64,000 bases of DNA from NCBI RefSeq assembly GCF_009902005.1, contig NZ_WUTT01000001.1:2446227-2510226 (forward strand), given 5' to 3'. How positions within the stretch are numbered: the stretch's first letter is position 1; every line of letters starts with the position of its first letter. Position numbers and translations under genes: made by a program. This stretch comes from Halomonas alimentaria (lineage in GTDB: Bacteria > Pseudomonadota > Gammaproteobacteria > Pseudomonadales > Halomonadaceae). Below, piece after piece: positions 56,184 through 64,000 of the stretch. The notes below the pieces were generated by a model. It was given only the letters and a program-made list of their open reading frames with translations. It had not been told where the DNA came from and did no database searches.

Positions 56184-57056
56184 ATGGAGAGGACACCCCC
56201 CACAACCGCCGCCGGCCTGGGCATCGCCCTGTTTGCCAGCTTGCTCACCTTACCCAGCGCCGTCGCCGCCACCAGCCTCGAGGAGCTACGCGAACGCGGC
56301 CATATACGAGTGGCGGTAGCGGACGAAGTCCCCTACGGCTATCTGGATGCCGAGGGCGAGGGACGCGGTGCTGGCCCCGATGTAGCCCGTCCGCTGCTCG
56401 AACGGCTGGGCATCGAGCGGATCGAGTGGCAGGTCGTCGACTTCGAGGACCTGATCCCGGGGCTCGAGCACGGAGAGTTCGACATGGCCGCGGCGGAGAT
56501 GGCCATTCGCCCTGAGCGCTGTAACCGGGTCCTCTTCTCGGAGCCCAACACCTCCTATGGCGAAGGTCTGCTGGTACAGGCCGCCAATCCCCACGAGATC
56601 ACTGCCTACGACCATTTTGTCGCACGCGATGACATCCGTGTCGCGGTGCTCGCGGGAGCGACCCAGGTCGACATCCTCGCCACCATGGGCGTACCGGAGG
56701 ATCGGCTGGTCGTGATCGACACCAACGCCCAGGCCATCGACACGATTCTCGACGGTAGCGCCGATGCCTATGCCGGTACAGGCCTGACGGTCAGCCAACT
56801 GGCCGAGCAGGATACCCGGGTGGAGGTCGCCCAGAACTTCGTCGACCCCGAAGTGGAGGGGGAGTTGGTACGCAGTTGGGGCGGGTTCGCCTTCTCCCCC
56901 GGCGCCGAGTCGCTACGCGACGCCTTCAACGAGGCGCTGCTCGACTATCGCAACACCGGGGCCTGGGAAGAGACCCTGAGTGGCCACGGCTTCACCCAGG
57001 ATGACATCCTCAATGCCTTCCGCTTCGATACTGAATGGTTGTGCAGCCGCCAGTGA
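56184..57056 (+). CDS. EhuB-type ABC transporter substrate-binding protein (ectoine-like)
   Basis: 290 residues from the ATG at 56184 with AGGAGG. Sec signal peptide (ends PSAVAAT). SBP_bac_3 fold: RGHIRVAVADEVPYGYLDAEGEGRGAGPDVARPLLERLGI and FEDLIPGLEHGEFDMAAAEMAIRPERC closely resemble EhuB, the ectoine/hydroxyectoine binding protein. No permease or ATPase gene is adjacent, so it is an orphan. Ligand is an inference. It ends 3 nt from the convergent hda stop. Confidence 0.78.
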   Translation: MERTPPTTAAGLGIALFASLLTLPSAVAATSLEELRERGHIRVAVADEVPYGYLDAEGEGRGAGPDVARPLLERLGIERIEWQVVDFEDLIPGLEHGEFDMAAAEMAIRPERCNRVLFSEPNTSYGEGLLVQAANPHEITAYDHFVARDDIRVAVLAGATQVDILATMGVPEDRLVVIDTNAQAIDTILDGSADAYAGTGLTVSQLAEQDTRVEVAQNFVDPEVEGELVRSWGGFAFSPGAESLRDAFNEALLDYRNTGAWEETLSGHGFTQDDILNAFRFDTEWLCSRQ

Positions 57057-57059
57057 TCG

Positions 57060-57761
57060 CTACCAGCCCAGCGCCAGCTTGACGAAGGGAATGGTCAGCT
57101 TGCGCTGGGCGGAGAGCGAGGCACGATCGAGCTGCTCCAGCAGGCGGAACAGCTCGTCGAGCCGCCGCGGCCCACGGTGCAGGATATAACGCGCCACCTC
57201 GTCGCCGAGCTGCATGCCGCGACCCCGGGCACGCAGCTGCAGGGCGGCCAGACGCCCGCTGTCGTCCAGGCCCTGAACGTGGAAGGTCACCCCCCAGGTC
57301 AGGCGCGAGGCGAGGTCGGGAAGCTTCACGGGTAGCTGGCGCGGTGGCGCCTCGGCGGCCACCACCAGCCGCTTGCCGGCATCGCGCAGGCGGTTGAAGG
57401 CGTGAAACAGTGCCTCCTCCCAGCGGGGCCGTCCCACCACCCGGTCCAGGTCATCGATGGCCACCAGGTCCAGGCGCTCGATATCCTCGAGCATCAGCGG
57501 GGGGAAGTGGCCGAGCTCCTCCAGCGGCAGATAGAGGGCACGCATGTCGCGATCCGAAGCCGCGTGGCAGGCGGCCTGCAGCAAGTGGCTGCGCCCCACT
57601 CCCGGCGCCCCCCACAGGTAGAGAAAGGGCTCGCCCTCGGGCTCGAGCTGGTGAGTCAGCCGCCCCACCAGAGTGGCGTTGGGGCCAGGATGGAAGTTGA
57701 CGAAGGTGGCATCGTCACGCAGCCCGACGCCCAGTGGCAGCTGCGCGGGCGCACGGCTCAT
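57060..57761 (-). CDS. hda: Hda, DnaA regulatory inactivator
   Basis: 233 residues from the ATG at 57761 ([20 protein letters not shown]). With the DNA-loaded clamp it stimulates DnaA-ATP hydrolysis (RIDA). The N-terminal QLPLGV is the clamp-binding motif; the P-loop is WGAPGVGRSHLLQA, with Arg replacing Lys as usual in Hda; LDLVAIDDLDRV is Walker B. Overlaps perM by 4 nt, the common perM-hda pair. Confidence 0.94.
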   Translation of the reverse strand: MSRAPAQLPLGVGLRDDATFVNFHPGPNATLVGRLTHQLEPEGEPFLYLWGAPGVGRSHLLQAACHAASDRDMRALYLPLEELGHFPPLMLEDIERLDLVAIDDLDRVVGRPRWEEALFHAFNRLRDAGKRLVVAAEAPPRQLPVKLPDLASRLTWGVTFHVQGLDDSGRLAALQLRARGRGMQLGDEVARYILHRGPRRLDELFRLLEQLDRASLSAQRKLTIPFVKLALGW

Positions 57762-58837
57762 GGCGACTCCTCGTCGTGGCTTCGGTTGAGTGTCTCGTCG
57801 TACAAGGCACTGTTCTTGTAGCGGCTGTTGAGTTCCCGCAAGAGTACCATGATCACCGCCGCCGCCGGCAGCGCCAGCAGCACCCCGGTGAAGCCGAACA
57901 GGTTGCCACCGGCGAGTACCGCGAAGATCACCGCCACCGGGTGCAGGCCGATCTTGTCGCCCAGCAGCTTGGGTTGCAGCACCACGCTCTCCACCACCTG
58001 GCCGAAGCCGAACACCGCCGCCACCCCCGGCAGCAGCCACCACTCGCCGCCCTGAAAGAAGGCCACCAGGCCGGCCACGCTGATGCCGACGATCACACCC
58101 AGGTAGGGCACGATGCTGGCCAGCCCCGAGAGCAGACCGATCAGCAGGCCAAAGCGCACCCCCAGCAGGGTGAGGCCGATGGCGTAGATGATCCCCAGGC
58201 ACAGCATCACGATCAGCTGGCCGCGCAGGAACGCCGAAAGCACCTCGTCGCACTGGCCCGCCAGGCGGATCACGGTATCCTCCCAGCGCCGCGGCAGCCA
58301 GTCACGCACCTTGGCGACGATGATGTCCCAGTCGAGCAGCAGGTAGAAGGTGACCACCGGAATCAATGCCAGGTTGCCGATCCAGCCGACCAGAGCCAGG
58401 CCCGAACGCGACACCTGGGAGAGCAGGGTCGCGGCGAAGGTGCCGGTCTCCTTCCAGTTGTCCATCACCGTCTGGCGCAGGGCATCGATATCGGTGGAAA
58501 GGTCCATGCCGGTCAACGACTGCACCTTCGGTACCACCGTCTGCTGTATCCACTCGAGCACTGCCGGCAGCGACTCCACCAGCTGGGCGAGCTGGCGACC
58601 CAGCACCGGCACCACCAGCAGCAGCGAGATCACGATGACCAGCGTCAGCAGCAGGAACACCAGCGACACCGAGAGTCGGCGCGACAGGCCCAGTGCCTCC
58701 AGACGGTCGGCCAGGGGGTCACCCAGATAGGCCAGCACCATGCTGACGAAGAACGGCATCAGCACCGGCTCGATGCTGACGAAGAACCACAGCGCCAGCG
58801 CCGCCAACCCGGCCGCGACCCACCACTGTCTGCGCAT
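57758..58837 (-). CDS. perM: AI-2E family transporter, PerM-like
   Basis: 359 residues. Eight predicted helices; the family is typified by PerM/YdgG and exports small molecules or ions, exact substrate unknown. [24 protein letters not shown] and [40 protein letters not shown] are the conserved C-terminal motifs. Encoded with hda. Confidence 0.9.
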   Translation of the reverse strand: MRRQWWVAAGLAALALWFFVSIEPVLMPFFVSMVLAYLGDPLADRLEALGLSRRLSVSLVFLLLTLVIVISLLLVVPVLGRQLAQLVESLPAVLEWIQQTVVPKVQSLTGMDLSTDIDALRQTVMDNWKETGTFAATLLSQVSRSGLALVGWIGNLALIPVVTFYLLLDWDIIVAKVRDWLPRRWEDTVIRLAGQCDEVLSAFLRGQLIVMLCLGIIYAIGLTLLGVRFGLLIGLLSGLASIVPYLGVIVGISVAGLVAFFQGGEWWLLPGVAAVFGFGQVVESVVLQPKLLGDKIGLHPVAVIFAVLAGGNLFGFTGVLLALPAAAVIMVLLRELNSRYKNSALYDETLNRSHDEESP

Positions 58838-58869
58838 TGCTACCTCCTTGTCCCGCGACCGCCGACGGG

Positions 58870-58940
58870 CTGCCAGCCGTTCGCCGTGATGCTACAATTC
58901 CGCCCCAGACTTGCCTACCGCGTGGCGGCTCCCGCCACGC
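58870..58940 (+). promoter_or_regulatory. purMN promoter and leader hairpin
   Basis: -35 CTGCCA (58870-58875), 17 bp, -10 TACAAT (58893-58898) with an extended TGC upstream. A perfect 9-bp hairpin, GCGTGGCGG-CTC-CCGCCACGC (58920-58940), lies in the leader 22 nt before the purM start. No PurR-like palindrome is seen. The hairpin has no T tract; it may stabilise the mRNA or modulate translation. Confidence 0.65.
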
Positions 58941-58962
58941 CGACCACCCGACAGGACTCCCG

Positions 58963-60027
58963 ATGACCGACTCCTCCTCACGCCCCTCGCTCAGCTACAA
59001 GGACGCCGGCGTCGATATCGACGCCGGCAATGCCCTGGTCGACCGCATCAAGGGGGTCGCCAAGCGTACCACTCGCCCGGAAGTGATGGGCGGACTGGGC
59101 GGCTTCGGCGCCCTCTGCGAACTGCCCACCGGCTACCGCGAGCCGGTGCTGGTCTCGGGCACCGATGGCGTCGGCACCAAGCTGCGCCTGGCCATGGACC
59201 TGGGTCGCCACGACACCATCGGTATCGACCTGGTGGCCATGTGCGTCAATGACCTGGTGGTGGCCGGCGCCGAGCCGCTGTTCTTCCTCGACTACTATGC
59301 CACGGGCAAGCTCGATGTGGACATCGCCGCCGACGTGGTCGACGGCATCGGCGCCGGCTGTGAGAAGGCCGGCTGCGCCCTGGTGGGCGGCGAGACTGCC
59401 GAGATGCCCGGCATGTACGAGGGCAGCGACTACGACCTGGCGGGCTTCTGCGTCGGCGTCGTGGAGAAGTCCGAGATACTCGATGGCCACAAGGTGGCCG
59501 AGGGCGACGTACTGCTGGGCATGGCCTCCTCCGGCCCCCACTCCAACGGCTACTCGCTGATCCGCAAGATCCTCGAGGTCTCCGGCGCCGCGCTGGACAC
59601 CGAGCTCGCCGGCGAGTCCCTGGGCGACGCCCTGATGGCGCCGACGCGCATCTACGTGAAGCCGCTGCTGTCACTGATCAGGGAGAGCGGCGTGCCGGTG
59701 CATGCCCTCTCACATATCACCGGCGGTGGTCTCACCGAGAACCTGCCCCGGGTGCTGCCCGAGGGCCTCGCCGCCCGGGTCGATGTCAGCGCCTGGCAGC
59801 GTCCGGCGGTCTTCCAGTGGCTGCGCGAGCAGGGCAACGTCGCCGAGGAGGAGATGTATCGCGTGCTGAACTGCGGCATCGGCATGGTCATCGTGGTCCC
59901 GGCCGAGAAGGCCGACCAGGCCCGCGCCCACCTGCAGGCCCAGGGTGAGGCGGTCTACCGTATCGGCGAGATCGTCGCCGGCGAGAATGGCGGCGAACGG
60001 GTGATCCTGGAGAACCTGTCGGCATGA
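58963..60027 (+). CDS. purM: Phosphoribosylformylglycinamidine cyclo-ligase (AIR synthetase)
   Basis: 354 residues from the ATG at 58963 ([20 protein letters not shown]). Fifth step of purine synthesis. [45 protein letters not shown] and [15 protein letters not shown] are typical. Overlaps purN by 4 nt (ATGA). Confidence 0.97.
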   Translation: MTDSSSRPSLSYKDAGVDIDAGNALVDRIKGVAKRTTRPEVMGGLGGFGALCELPTGYREPVLVSGTDGVGTKLRLAMDLGRHDTIGIDLVAMCVNDLVVAGAEPLFFLDYYATGKLDVDIAADVVDGIGAGCEKAGCALVGGETAEMPGMYEGSDYDLAGFCVGVVEKSEILDGHKVAEGDVLLGMASSGPHSNGYSLIRKILEVSGAALDTELAGESLGDALMAPTRIYVKPLLSLIRESGVPVHALSHITGGGLTENLPRVLPEGLAARVDVSAWQRPAVFQWLREQGNVAEEEMYRVLNCGIGMVIVVPAEKADQARAHLQAQGEAVYRIGEIVAGENGGERVILENLSA

Positions 60028-60761
60028 GCGAGAACTACGAGAGCGATACCCTGCAGGACTTCACCCCCGAGGCCGCCGATGCCCGCCGGGTGGTGGTGCT
60101 GATCTCCGGCAACGGCAGCAACCTGCAGGCGCTGATCGACGCCCAGAGCCACGATGCCCTGGGCGGCGAGGTCGTCGCGGTCGTCTCCAACGAGCCGGGC
60201 GCCTACGGGCTGACCCGCGCCCGGGAGGCGGGCATCGACGCGGTGGTACTGCCCCACCGAGAGTACGAGAGTCGCGACGCCTACGACGGCGCCCTGATCA
60301 AGGTGATCGAGCGCCATGAGCCGGATCTGGTGGTACTCGCCGGCTTCATGCGCATACTCACCCCGCGCTTCGTGCAGCGCTTCCTGGGGCGCCTGATCAA
60401 TATCCACCCCTCGCTGCTGCCCGACTACCAGGGCCTGAACACCCACGCCCGGGCGCTGGCCGATGGTGTCGCCGAGCATGGCTGCAGCGTGCATTTCGTC
60501 ACCGAAGAGCTCGACGGGGGGCCGGTCCTGATGCAGGCCGTGGTCGAGGTCGCCGCGGACGAGACCGAGGAGAGCCTCAAGCAGAAGGTGCACGCCCGCG
60601 AGCACCTCATCTACCCCATCGCCGTGAAGTGGTGCCTGGAGGGTCGCCTGCAGTTCACCGGCGAGGGCGCGACCCTGGACGGCACCCCGCTGCCGCCCCA
60701 CGGAATGCGCATGTCCCACGCCGACGCCGCCGAGGAGCTGGACGAGGATCTCGAGGCATAA
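60024..60761 (+). CDS. purN: Phosphoribosylglycinamide formyltransferase
   Basis: 245 residues. Formyl-THF dependent GAR transformylase. [18 protein letters not shown], catalytic [21 protein letters not shown] and the Asp in DGGPVLMQ are visible. About 20 extra residues at both ends (acidic C-terminal [11 protein letters not shown]) compared with E. coli PurN (212 aa). Second gene of purMN. Confidence 0.96.
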   Translation: MSENYESDTLQDFTPEAADARRVVVLISGNGSNLQALIDAQSHDALGGEVVAVVSNEPGAYGLTRAREAGIDAVVLPHREYESRDAYDGALIKVIERHEPDLVVLAGFMRILTPRFVQRFLGRLINIHPSLLPDYQGLNTHARALADGVAEHGCSVHFVTEELDGGPVLMQAVVEVAADETEESLKQKVHAREHLIYPIAVKWCLEGRLQFTGEGATLDGTPLPPHGMRMSHADAAEELDEDLEA

Positions 60762-60803
60762 GCGGCCAAGTAGAAAGTAGAAAGACGTTCCAGCGACACT
60801 GAA

Positions 60804-60834
60804 AAGCCCCGCAGGCTGCGCGCCGGCGGGGCTT
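60804..60834 (+). terminator. Terminator after purN
   Basis: AAGCCCCGC (60804-60812) with GCGGGGCTT (60826-60834), 13-nt loop, then GCTTTT. Standard intrinsic terminator for purMN, convergent with dcd. Confidence 0.8.
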
Positions 60835-60840
60835 GCTTTT

Positions 60841-60889
60841 CACTTGCACCTTGTCACTTGAACCTTGTCACTTGTCACTTGAACCTGGC
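60841..60889. repeat. Short tandem repeat between purN and dcd
   Basis: Units CACTTGCACCTTGT, CACTTGAACCTTGT, CACTTGT and CACTTGAACCTGGC in direct tandem: a 14-bp repeat with one half unit. A separate low-complexity run, AAGTAGAAAGTAGAAAG (60768-60784), lies on the other side of the purN terminator. Non-coding, slippage-prone. Confidence 0.8.
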
Positions 60890-60898
60890 CGAAGGCCC

Positions 60899-61465
60899 TC
60901 AGGTGCGCGGCAGGGTCACGCCTCGCTGCCCCATGTACTTGCCGCCGCGGTCCTTGTAGGAGGTCGCGCACACCTCGTCGGACTCCAGGAACAGCATCTG
61001 GGCCACGCCCTCGTTGGCGTAGATCTTGGCCGGCAGGTTGGTGGTGTTGGAGAACTCCAGGGTCACATGCCCTTCCCACTCCGGCTCCAGCGGCGTCACG
61101 TTGACGATGATGCCACAGCGCGCGTAGGTGGACTTGCCCAGGCAGATGGTCAGCACGCTGCGCGGGATGCGGAAGTACTCCACGGTACGCGCCAGGGCAA
61201 AGGAGTTGGGCGGAATCACGCAGACGTCACCCTTGACGTCGACGAAGCTCTTGTCATCGAAGGCCTTGGGGTCCACCACCGCCGAGTGGATGTTGGTGAA
61301 CACCTTGAACTCGTCGGCACAGCGCACGTCGTAGCCGTAGCTGGAGGTCCCGTAGGAGATCACCCGACGCTCGTTCACATAGCGAACCTGGTCGGCCTCG
61401 AAGGGCTCTATCATGCCCTCCTGCTCGGCCATGCGGCGAATCCAGTTGTCGGACTTGATGCTCAT
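60899..61465 (-). CDS. dcd: dCTP deaminase
   Basis: 188 residues. Deaminates dCTP to dUTP for thymidylate supply. [22 protein letters not shown] at the start, SYGYDVRC, the catalytic-site segment [29 protein letters not shown] and [14 protein letters not shown] at the C terminus match the family. Length is as in E. coli (193 aa). It follows apbC on the same strand with a terminator hairpin between. Confidence 0.96.
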   Translation of the reverse strand: MSIKSDNWIRRMAEQEGMIEPFEADQVRYVNERRVISYGTSSYGYDVRCADEFKVFTNIHSAVVDPKAFDDKSFVDVKGDVCVIPPNSFALARTVEYFRIPRSVLTICLGKSTYARCGIIVNVTPLEPEWEGHVTLEFSNTTNLPAKIYANEGVAQMLFLESDEVCATSYKDRGGKYMGQRGVTLPRT

Positions 61466-61500
61466 GGAACCTTTTCCTGCTGCGTTGGAATCAGGGGCGC

Positions 61501-61535
61501 GGGCCCGGGGCCGCCATGATAGCGGCCCCGGGCCC
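61501..61535 (-). terminator. Strong GC hairpin after apbC
   Basis: Perfect 14-bp stem GGGCCCGGGGCCGC (61501-61514) with GCGGCCCCGGGCCC (61522-61535), 7-nt loop. Lies between apbC (ending 61565) and dcd (starting 61465), both on the minus strand. No T tract; it may separate the two transcripts or protect the mRNA. Confidence 0.6.
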
Positions 61536-61564
61536 GGGCGTCACGCCGGCGGACACACTGAGAA

Positions 61565-62368
61565 TCACTCGCTGAACGAGATGCTCGGGCCCTCGTCGGC
61601 CTGGGCCTGCACCTGCGCGGCGACCTGGCGCGCCATGTCGCGGAAGGTGGCGGTCACCTCGCCCTCCGGGTCGGCAACCACCGTGGGCCGGCCACCGTCG
61701 ACCTGCTCGCGGATGGAGAGGGTCAGCGGCAGGCGACCCAGCACCCGAGTCTCATACTCCTGGGCGATGCGCTCCCCGCCACCCTCGCCGAAGATCGGCT
61801 CGGCATGACCACAGTTCGAGCAGATATGCAGCGACATGTTCTCCACCACCCCGAGCACCGGCACGTTGACCTTGCGGAACATCTCGATCCCCTTGCGGGC
61901 GTCCAGCAGGGCAATGTCCTGGGGCGTGGTGACGATCACCGCGCCATCTACCGGCACCTTCTGCGCCAGGGTCAGCTGGATGTCACCGGTGCCCGGCGGC
62001 ATGTCGATGAACAGGTAGTCCAGGTCATCCCAGACGGTCTGGGTCAGCAGCTGCTGGAAGGCCCCGGCTACCATCGGTCCGCGCCACACCATGGGCTCGC
62101 GGATATCGACCATGAAGGCCATGGACATGGCCTGGATGCCATGGGCCTCGAGCGGGCGCATGCGATTCTCGCCGGCCGCCTCGGGACGCACACCCTCCCC
62201 CACACCGAGCATCTGGGCCTGGCTGGGGCCGTGGATGTCGGCATCCAGGATGCCTACCCGGTACCCTTCCGCGGCCATGGCCAGGGCCAGGTTCACGGTG
62301 ACGGTAGACTTGCCGACGCCGCCCTTGCCGGATGCCACGGCGACGATATGCTTGACCCCTTCAATCAC
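61565..62368 (-). CDS. apbC: ApbC/Mrp family iron-sulfur cluster carrier ATPase (short form)
   Basis: 267 residues from the GTG at 62368, chosen for AAGGAG 6 nt upstream; the frame runs further to a GTG at 62419. P-loop SGKGGVGKST, IDMPPGTGDIQLTLAQ, and the cluster-binding CSNC in LHICSNCGHAEPIFG. It lacks the N-terminal MIP18/DUF59 domain found in E. coli Mrp, a known shorter form. Upstream of dcd. Confidence 0.92.
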   Translation of the reverse strand: MIEGVKHIVAVASGKGGVGKSTVTVNLALAMAAEGYRVGILDADIHGPSQAQMLGVGEGVRPEAAGENRMRPLEAHGIQAMSMAFMVDIREPMVWRGPMVAGAFQQLLTQTVWDDLDYLFIDMPPGTGDIQLTLAQKVPVDGAVIVTTPQDIALLDARKGIEMFRKVNVPVLGVVENMSLHICSNCGHAEPIFGEGGGERIAQEYETRVLGRLPLTLSIREQVDGGRPTVVADPEGEVTATFRDMARQVAAQVQAQADEGPSISFSE

Positions 62369-62466
62369 GTCCTGCTCCTTCGCTTGTAGAATCACCGCGC
62401 CGGCGCGAGACCGACACACAGGAAATCAGTATACGCCTTGCTTGACGGCGACCGAACCTCCCACAG

Positions 62467-62498
62467 CAGGACGGCGGACCCCGGGGCCCGCCGTCCTG
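62467..62498. terminator. Hairpin between apbC and the coiled-coil protein gene
   Basis: CAGGACGGCGG (62467-62477) with CCGCCGTCCTG (62488-62498), 10-nt GC-rich loop. Ends the coiled-coil gene transcript (minus strand). Confidence 0.65.
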
Positions 62499-62522
62499 TC
62501 ATGCTGTCGAGGTGCGCTGGCG

Positions 62523-63641
62523 TCAGCCCTGCCCCTCGGTCTCGGCGGCCGCCGGCTCGGCTTCGCTGTCCGCCGCCTCACCGGCCTCTGCATCACCACC
62601 GAGGTTCGTCTCGGTCTCTGCCGACTCCGAATCCCCGCTGGAATCCTGGCTGCTGCCGACCTCGAGCGACTCGAGTTCGCTGCGCCAGGTCGCCAGCTGC
62701 GACTCCAGCCCACGCAGCTGGGCCTCGCGACGCTCGACCTCGCTCTCCACGGCGGCCTGCTCGTCACGGCCGATGCCGATGGCCAGCTTGAGGTCCTCGA
62801 GCTGGCCCTGTGCCTCCTGGACTGCCTGCTGCGCCTGGTCACGCTCATCGCGCAGCGATGCGAGTTCCTGAGTCAGGGCATCGCGCTCCTCGCCCAGGGC
62901 CGCGAGGCGCTCCTCGAGCTGGTCGCGTTCGGCCTGGCTGGCCTCGACCTCCTCCTGGAGTGCCGCATGGCGCTCTCCCGCCGCATCGATCTCCCCCTGC
63001 AGGTTCTCCAGGTCCGCTTCTGCCTGCTGACGCGCCTCCTCGGCCGCCTGGCGCTCCTCCAGCGCCGCCTGGCGGGCCTCTTCGGCCTCCTGGCGCTGGC
63101 CCTCGGCCTCCTGACGGGCAGCCTCGGCGGATTCGCGCGCCTCCTCGGCATCGCTGAGCGCCTGCTCCACGGTGTCGCGCTCCTCCTTCAGCTCCGCCAG
63201 GGTCGTCTCGAGACCCGACTGCTCCTCTTTGAGCGTGGCAATATTCGCCTCGAGGGCCTCCCGGGACCCCTTCAGCTCCTCGAGTCGCGTCTCGGCAGAG
63301 CCGATCTCGGCCTGGATGGCCTCCAGGCGCTCGCTGGCCTCGGCCTCACGTGCCTCGACGTCGGCCTCCAGGGTCTGTCGGCGCTGCTCGAGTTCGGCGA
63401 TCTGCGACTCGAGCGCCTCGATCTCCTGGCTGGCCTGGTCATGCTCTTCCAGCTGGGTGGCCAGTGTCTGGTTACGCGACTCCAGCACGGCCATCTCGGC
63501 CTCAAGGGCCTCGCGCGCCTCCTTGTGGGTACCGGCACTGCTCTGGGCGATGATCGCCCAGACGAAGCCAACGGCCGCGATGCCGGCGAGGCCGCGCACG
63601 CGGTTATCCTTGAACGGTGATGTCTGCGGGGTTTCCGACAT
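62523..63641 (-). CDS. Membrane-anchored coiled-coil protein
   Basis: 372 residues from the ATG at 63641 (MSETPQTSPFKDNRVRGLAG), with GAGGA upstream. One N-terminal helix (LAGIAAVGFVWAIIAQSSA) followed by about 270 residues of continuous heptad-type coiled coil, very rich in Glu, Ala, Arg and Gln (AEEARQQAEADLENLQ), then an acidic Ser/Glu/Ala tail. Probably periplasmic after the anchor. No specific family recognised; such proteins can be envelope tethers or chromosome/cell-shape factors, but nothing here decides. Confidence 0.75.
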   Translation of the reverse strand: MSETPQTSPFKDNRVRGLAGIAAVGFVWAIIAQSSAGTHKEAREALEAEMAVLESRNQTLATQLEEHDQASQEIEALESQIAELEQRRQTLEADVEAREAEASERLEAIQAEIGSAETRLEELKGSREALEANIATLKEEQSGLETTLAELKEERDTVEQALSDAEEARESAEAARQEAEGQRQEAEEARQAALEERQAAEEARQQAEADLENLQGEIDAAGERHAALQEEVEASQAERDQLEERLAALGEERDALTQELASLRDERDQAQQAVQEAQGQLEDLKLAIGIGRDEQAAVESEVERREAQLRGLESQLATWRSELESLEVGSSQDSSGDSESAETETNLGGDAEAGEAADSEAEPAAAETEGQG

Positions 63642-63786
63642 GGATGCATCCTCGTTGAGTCGGCCCGGGGGCCGGTTCCGGATTCGGGACCGGTCGGCGG
63701 GGGCCGAACAGTAGTGGGGCACTCGAGTTCAGCATACAGAGCGATACCCAGCGGGGAAAGGGACGCGGTGGACCGCCCCTCGCGAC

Positions 63787-64000
63787 TCAGAAGCGCTCGT
63801 CGCGTCGCAGGTAGCGCCACTCTCCGGCCGGCACCGAACCCAGTGACACGCCCCCGACACGCAGGCGGCGCAGGCCAACCACCGTGAGCCCCACGGCACG
63901 GCACATCGGTTCGAGCTGGCCGGGCACCATGCCCTTCATGGCGAAGCGCAGGCGGGTCTCGCTCTGCCAGCTGACCTTGCCCGGGGCCAGGCGGCGCCCC
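63787..64000 (-). CDS. RsuA-family rRNA pseudouridine synthase, C-terminal part
   Basis: 71 codons from the window edge to TGA at 63787-63789. The translation (RLAPGKVSWQSETRLRF..., MCRAVGLTVVGLRRLRVGG, VSLGSVPAGEWRYLRRDE) has the C-terminal pattern of RsuA/RluB/RluE/RluF synthases. The usual NRQIRRM segment reads PGQLEPM, so it may be a divergent subgroup. The 5' end with the catalytic Asp lies outside the window. Confidence 0.72.
   Translation of the reverse strand, partial: GRRLAPGKVSWQSETRLRFAMKGMVPGQLEPMCRAVGLTVVGLRRLRVGGVSLGSVPAGEWRYLRRDERF

Overview
The window is a GC-rich, densely coded gammaproteobacterial chromosome segment. The likeliest source is a Halomonadaceae member (Halomonas or a close relative). 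This rests on overall protein character, an EhuB-type ectoine-like binding protein, a phasin, and a murB-ptp-kdsB-trm112-lpxK-msbA-exbDB-comEC-DUF2062-lolDC block whose order resembles the Pseudomonas/Halomonas arrangement. I see no plasmid or phage genes, no insertion sequence and no CRISPR array. The assignment is made from memory of gene families, not from a search.

Layout. 1-4.4 kb: 3' end of guanine deaminase, the MsrPQ periplasmic methionine sulfoxide repair pair, a di-haem cytochrome c peroxidase behind an FNR/Anr-type promoter, and an adenine deaminase. 4.5-12.5 kb: a DUF4139 protein and a complete cydABDC cluster (cyanide-insensitive-type bd oxidase plus its CydDC exporter). 12.6-20.7 kb: a Ca2+/Na+ exchanger, the PqiABC lipid-transport system, RhlE helicase, an unknown protein and an MFS carrier. 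20.8-21.5 kb: an open frame without ATG, made of 42-bp repeats plus an RNase E-like tail, sitting where rne would normally face murB. 21.5-33.2 kb: cell-envelope genes (murB, ptp, kdsB, trm112, lpxK, msbA, exbD, exbB, comEC, DUF2062, lolD, lolC). 33.3-38.6 kb: a GGDEF/EAL sensor with an upstream lipoprotein, then agmatine-to-putrescine genes aguA and aguB. 38.7-43.8 kb: nucleobase uptake and salvage (uraA, upp, ung, gpt, apt, an AzgA-like permease). 44-48.4 kb: riboflavin synthase, then a methionine locus: SAM-II riboswitch, metN, metI, metQ, the free methionine-R-sulfoxide reductase, and tRNA-Val. 48.5-57 kb: glpK/glpD, a histidine phosphatase, an EEP-domain membrane protein, fumC, a phasin, a lipoprotein and an EhuB-like binding protein. 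57-64 kb: hda, perM, purM, purN, dcd, apbC, a coiled-coil membrane protein, and the 3' end of an RsuA-family pseudouridine synthase.

The most notable elements are regulatory. (1) A SAM-II (SAM-alpha) riboswitch with a consensus sigma70 promoter upstream and a textbook terminator downstream precedes metNI; metQ appears to have a separate AT-rich control region. (2) Part of that AT-rich region (TTAAATAAC and GCTTATTCCTTT) recurs upstream of cydA with spacing changed by 10 bp, about one helical turn. (3) The phasin promoter is covered by two inverted 15-bp sites. (4) The rne 3' remnant marks a chromosomal rearrangement or duplication breakpoint. (5) A roughly 120-bp nested palindrome lies between metQ and msrC.
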